Shown: positions 61,087-64,000 of the stretch, piece after piece | Layout of the letters: every line of letters begins with the position of its first letter | Numbering within the stretch: the stretch's first letter is position 1 | Assembly: GCF_900110645.1 (NCBI RefSeq) | Contig: NZ_FOFB01000001.1 | Coordinates: 62,001 to 126,000, forward strand | Length of the DNA stretch: 64,000 nucleotides | Source of the DNA: Neolewinella agarilytica | Lineage (GTDB): Bacteria; Bacteroidota; Bacteroidia; Chitinophagales; Saprospiraceae | Direction: 5' to 3' | Translations under genes and position numbers: made by a program | Notes under the pieces: generated by a model | The model's input: only the letters and a program-made list of their open reading frames with translations | Databases searched by the model: none | What the model was told of the DNA's origin: nothing

Positions 61087-61572
61087 TTATTCACCGGTGT
61101 ATAAGGTAGCATTCTCTGCCTTATATCCCCGGAAGTCGTTGCGGCCGGAAACATAGAGCCCTTCCTGGTAGAGTTCATCTTCAAAAATAGCCGGGTCGAT
61201 GGAATCGGCGTCTTCGGGGCGGGAAACGAATTCGACCAGGTTACCGGAGGGATCCCGCACGAATAGTTGCATGACGCCTTTCTGCAGCTGCCGGACCTTA
61301 CCCCAGGGCTTGATGTCAATGATGCCTAGCTCTTTCATCCGGTAAAAGACTTCGTTGAAGTTATCCACCGTAATGCACAAGTGGCCACGAAATGATTGCT
61401 CATCCTCCCATTCGGAGAGGTGAAGCTGTTGTCCGTTCGGGAATTTGAAAAAGGCCGTGGGATAGTCAAAAACGAAGGCAGGGACGGCTTCTAATCCTAC
61501 TTCTTCCTCATAGAACTTCGCCGCCGTTTCCAGCTGATCAACGATAAGAGTGACGTGGTTGATTTCGGGCAT
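61087..61572 (-). CDS. VOC (glyoxalase/dioxygenase superfamily) protein
   Basis: The 161-aa protein has the paired beta-alpha-beta-beta-beta motifs of the vicinal oxygen chelate fold: MPEINHVTLIVDQLETAAKFYEEEVGL and HLCITVDNFNEVFYRMKELGI, with VMQLFVRDPSGNLVEFVSRPED. Metal ligands are likely H6, H70 and E114 or nearby. A C-terminal extension of about 35 residues follows. It is immediately upstream of the dehydrogenase gene. Likely a lyase, isomerase or epimerase acting on a small acid; substrate unknown. Confidence 0.87.
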   Translation of the reverse strand: MPEINHVTLIVDQLETAAKFYEEEVGLEAVPAFVFDYPTAFFKFPNGQQLHLSEWEDEQSFRGHLCITVDNFNEVFYRMKELGIIDIKPWGKVRQLQKGVMQLFVRDPSGNLVEFVSRPEDADSIDPAIFEDELYQEGLYVSGRNDFRGYKAENATLYTGE

Positions 61573-62103
61573 GATCAAGATTTGGAGTAAGATAGGAAGG
61601 CGCGGGCGCAGGTGCAAGCTTATCGAGGGGTGCGAAGTGCAAGGGAGGCTCTTTGAAAAGAGTCGAGAAAATTAGAATTTCTATTATTGGGCGGTGGGTT
61701 GACAGGGTAAGGAGAGAGACCGTGAAACTTGCACAAAGTGTACAGACCCAACTAACACATTGTATTTTTTAATATTTAACACAACACTGTCACTCACGCA
61801 TTGTGTTGTTACCAACTACCTACGCACCTCAAACTTAACAAGCACAAGCCTTCCAGCTCTAAAAGCCTTGCGTAATGGCCAATATCATGCGATCTTGAGT
61901 TGACGTAATTGACAAAAATATAGCGCAACAAAGTCACTTATCCACGGTTCATGCTGCGTATACCAAGGCAATCGCAAGCTCTCCGCCGAGACGCTCAAAG
62001 GTCGCTCCGCGACGCTTTGAGGTCCCTTAAGCGAGGTAAAGCGGACCTCGAAGCGTCCTGGAAGGACCTTCGAGCGTCCGCGTTACCCGAGCTTGCGATT
62101 GTC
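61573..62103. other. 531-bp intergenic region with two repeat types
   Basis: It contains a dispersed GC-rich motif copy at 61599-61618 and a palindromic repeat at 61966-62106. The middle (61680-61960) is AT-rich with GTGTTAAATATT-like words and an inverted CAATGTGTTAG/CATTGTGTTG theme, but no gene. Confidence 0.6.
61599..61618 (+). repeat. copy of the dispersed GC-rich motif
   Basis: GGCGCGGGCGCAGGTGCAAG, 27 bases upstream of the VOC start codon on the opposite strand. It is one of about 20 copies in the window. Confidence 0.75.
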
Positions 62104-62106
62104 CTA
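61966..62106. repeat. palindromic repeat of the CGCTCGAAGGTC family
   Basis: Terminal arms CAATCGCAAGCTC (61969-61981) and GAGCTTGCGATTG (62089-62101) are perfect inverted repeats. Inner arms GACGCTCAAAGGTC (61990-62003) and GGACCTTCGAGCGTCC (62064-62079) also pair, and GACGCTTTGAGGTC and GACCTCGAAGCGTC pair at the centre. The whole 140-base stretch can fold into one long hairpin. It ends at the stop codon of the enolase-superfamily gene. Confidence 0.75.
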
Positions 62107-63264
62107 CTGCGCATACTCCCCCACAAAATCCCAATCCGGCGTCACCCCCAAGCCCGGTCTGGTGGGTGCTTCGATGTGACCATCTACCGCCACTATTTTT
62201 TCGTTCACCAGATCATACATCATCGGGTTGCCGCCGGAGGAGAATTCGATGATGGCCGCAGAGGAACTGGCGAAGGCTACTGCCACCCCCGCCATAAAAC
62301 TGAAGGCCGAGCCCCAGCAATGCGGGGCCAGCTCCAACTGGTAGGCTTCGGCCAGCCCGGCGACCCGCCGGGCCTCGGTAATCCCGCCAATGATGGCGCA
62401 ATCGGGCTGGACGACGTCTACGGCCCGGTGCTCAATGAGTTCGCGTACGTTGAAGCGGGTGAACTCGCTCTCCCCCGCCGCAATGGGGGTACAGGTGGAG
62501 GCGCGGACTTCCGCCGTACCGATTTTGTTATCCGGAGAGATGGGTTCTTCGAACCAGTAGAGATGGCTATCCTCTACACCCCGGCAAAACTGCTTTGCCT
62601 CCGGCACACTGTAGGTACCATGGGCATCGGCCATAATCTTCACCTCAGGGCCAAGGGCCTCGCGGGCGGCGCGGACACGGGCCACGGAGTTGGCCACCGT
62701 CTCATCCATCACCCCAACGCGCATTTTCACCGCCTTAAAACCTTTGGAGCAGTAGCCGAGGAGTTGCTCTCCGATATTATCCGCGTCCGCCCAACCGCCA
62801 CTGGCGTAGGCTTCCATCCGTGGGCGAAGGGCTCCGCCCAGCAGCTGCACGACGGGCACGTTGAGGTCTTTGCCCAACAGATCCCACAAAGCCATATCGA
62901 CGCCGCTCATGGCGGCGACGTGAATACCCCGGTTACCGAGTACGGGAAAGACTCGTCCGCGTTTGATGGCGTAGTGATCGCGGGTTCCGTTATACATCCG
63001 CTCCCAGAGTTCGTTGATGTTGCGGGCGTCACGACCGACCAACATGGGAGCCAGCTCCTTCTCTACGCAGGTAACAATGGAAGAACAGCTGCCGGAGGAA
63101 CCTACGGCGGCTTTACCCTCTCCAAAACCCTGGCGGCCGTCTTCGGTAGTGACAACAACGAGGGTCATATCAAAATCCGTAAGCAATCCGTAATCCGACC
63201 GGTGCTGTTTGGCCTTAGGAATGGGGCAGGAAAGCCAGTAGGCTTCAACTTTGGCGATTATCAT
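62104..63264 (-). CDS. mandelate racemase/muconate lactonizing enzyme (enolase superfamily) protein
   Basis: The 386-aa protein has an N-terminal capping domain and a beta-barrel with FKAVKMRVG (catalytic Lys), IMADAHGTYS, LYWFEEPIS and TPIAAGESEF as metal ligands Asp, Glu and Glu. DVVQPDCAIIGG and the catalytic His in LAPHCWGSAF follow. Enzymes of this type dehydrate sugar acids such as galactonate, gluconate or fuconate. With the dehydrogenase, VOC and TIM-barrel genes downstream it fits a sugar-acid pathway. The ATG at 63264 (MIIAKVEAYW) is chosen over one 48 bases upstream. Confidence 0.92.
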   Translation of the reverse strand: MIIAKVEAYWLSCPIPKAKQHRSDYGLLTDFDMTLVVVTTEDGRQGFGEGKAAVGSSGSCSSIVTCVEKELAPMLVGRDARNINELWERMYNGTRDHYAIKRGRVFPVLGNRGIHVAAMSGVDMALWDLLGKDLNVPVVQLLGGALRPRMEAYASGGWADADNIGEQLLGYCSKGFKAVKMRVGVMDETVANSVARVRAAREALGPEVKIMADAHGTYSVPEAKQFCRGVEDSHLYWFEEPISPDNKIGTAEVRASTCTPIAAGESEFTRFNVRELIEHRAVDVVQPDCAIIGGITEARRVAGLAEAYQLELAPHCWGSAFSFMAGVAVAFASSSAAIIEFSSGGNPMMYDLVNEKIVAVDGHIEAPTRPGLGVTPDWDFVGEYAQ

Positions 63265-63379
63265 GGATGCTAAGGTTTTGTTAAACGCGGAATTTACGGA
63301 TTTGAGCTGCAACCACGCCTAGCGACTTCAGTCATTATGACGAATAATAGCTTCCCTGCCTGAATTCAACGGACAAATT

Positions 63380-64000
63380 ATGAAACACCTCTCCTTATTC
63401 TGTTTATTCCTGATTTCGCTTTCGGGATACGCCCAAACCTTCCTGACCGGAACCATCATTGACGCGAAGAACGGGCAAGCCATCCCCTACGTCAATGTAG
63501 GCCTGGTGGGCAAAAACACGGGTACGGTATCCAACGACAATGGCACTTTCGACTTACGCGTCTCTGCGCGAGATGAGAATGCTGAAATCCGGGTATCTAT
63601 TCTCGGCTATCAGAGTCAATCCTTCACGGTTAAACAGCTCGAGGCCAAACTGGAAGAGAACGCTGCACTCAGGCTTCAGGCCCAGGCCTACAACCTTGAT
63701 GAGATTGTTGTCGTTCCGAAATTCACAAAAACGAAAAGGTTCGGAAACCGGGCTGTATCCACTAACCTTAATGACGGTTTTGCCGGCGACAAACTCGGGC
63801 GTGAAGGAGGCATCGTAGTGAAATTAAAAGAGCGGTACCGCCCGGCAGTTGTCACTAACTTCAGCACTTACATCGTCAAAAACACCTACGATGAAATAAC
63901 CTTCCGCCTCAACTTTTATACCGTAAAGAATGGACTGCCCGACAAGCCGCTCCCCCGGGAAAGCATCATCATTAGCAGCAAGATCGAGAAGGGCGTACTC
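63380..64000 (+). CDS. CarboxypepD_reg-like domain protein, 3' truncated by window
   Basis: 207 residues are visible. A signal peptide (MKHLSLFCLFLISLSGYAQ) is followed by a carboxypeptidase-regulatory-like beta sandwich: LTGTIIDAKNGQAIPYVNVG, GTVSNDNGTFDLRVS and YNLDEIVVVPK, the usual link to a barrel or plug. In Bacteroidota this domain heads TonB-dependent receptors and other surface proteins. After DEIVVVP the sequence (FGNRAVSTNLNDGFAGDKLG) does not look like a TonB plug, so it is probably the non-receptor class. The C-terminus is outside the window. Confidence 0.85.
   Translation, partial: MKHLSLFCLFLISLSGYAQTFLTGTIIDAKNGQAIPYVNVGLVGKNTGTVSNDNGTFDLRVSARDENAEIRVSILGYQSQSFTVKQLEAKLEENAALRLQAQAYNLDEIVVVPKFTKTKRFGNRAVSTNLNDGFAGDKLGREGGIVVKLKERYRPAVVTNFSTYIVKNTYDEITFRLNFYTVKNGLPDKPLPRESIIISSKIEKGVL

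Noticed and set aside
61951-63273. Long plus-strand ORF (440 codons)
   Set aside because: It is the antisense shadow of the enolase-superfamily gene plus the palindromic repeat; the minus-strand protein has all catalytic motifs.
1-64000. CRISPR arrays, rRNA operons, integrases or prophage genes
   Set aside because: No regularly spaced direct repeats with unique spacers, rRNA-like sequence, integrase or phage structural genes were seen; the tandem arrays have no spacers.

Overview
The window is a chromosomal segment of a Bacteroidota bacterium, most likely a marine or sediment member of Saprospiria (Lewinella-like). Supporting signs are gliding-motility C-terminal (CHU_C) domains, a GldG homologue, a PorT-like beta-barrel next to the menaquinone methyltransferase, a type IX-style C-terminal sorting region on a secreted nuclease, DUF3667, DUF4340 and DUF1080 proteins, and Bacteroidota-type promoters (TAnnTTTG). 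No phage, plasmid, CRISPR or rRNA features were seen. The taxonomic call is inference from gene content only.

Layout. 1-2.3 kb: end of a CHU_C protein, repeat-rich DNA, then a tRNA-Leu gene split by a group I intron carrying an HNH endonuclease gene. 2.4-4.4 kb: small membrane protein and an acyl-CoA carboxylase beta subunit. 4.5-6.7 kb: an AT-rich pair (GNAT acetyltransferase, transglutaminase-like protein). 6.7-9.8 kb: a frameshifted BNR/VPS10-type secreted protein. 10.5-14.3 kb: hemE, SGNH hydrolase, msrA, threonine aldolase. 14.3-17.8 kb: two paralogous proteins with EAD11-like N-termini and a TolB/TPR membrane protein. 18.1-25.4 kb: cobalamin adenosyltransferase, 3-hydroxyacyl-CoA dehydrogenase, DUF3667, a large secreted nuclease, a sulfatase. 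25.8-30.3 kb: dicarboxylate symporter, SDR, thyA, START-like protein. 30.4-34.2 kb: a glycoside 3-oxidation set (double DUF1080, Gfo/Idh/MocA, TIM-barrel epimerase). 34.3-43.3 kb: hydrolase, CHU_C protein, radical SAM DNA-repair-type protein, lipoprotein, TPR protein, gyrA. 43.7-47.5 kb: AraC regulator divergent from a complete P450/ferredoxin/ferredoxin-reductase operon. 47.6-52.0 kb: menG/ubiE, porT-like, DUF1440-like, tpiA, bioB. 52.2-57.3 kb: phospholipase C/S1-P1-like protein, DUF4340, gldG, lipoprotein. 57.7-64 kb: polysaccharide deacetylase-like protein, a minus-strand sugar-acid catabolic set, and the start of a CarboxypepD_reg-like protein.

Most genes are ordinary housekeeping or catabolic genes. 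The unusual signal lies between and across them. (i) The intron-split tRNA-Leu, in which guide sequence and P2 lie inside the endonuclease reading frame. (ii) A GC-rich motif (TTGCACCTGCGnnCGCGCC) present about 20 times, in intergenic DNA and inside genes; in at least three places it forms the ends of short inverted-repeat (MITE-like) elements, one of which resembles part of hemE. (iii) Longer palindromic repeats built around CGCTCGAAGGTC/GACCTTCGAGCG. (iv) Short 7-, 8- and 15-mer tandem arrays close to gene ends and gene starts.
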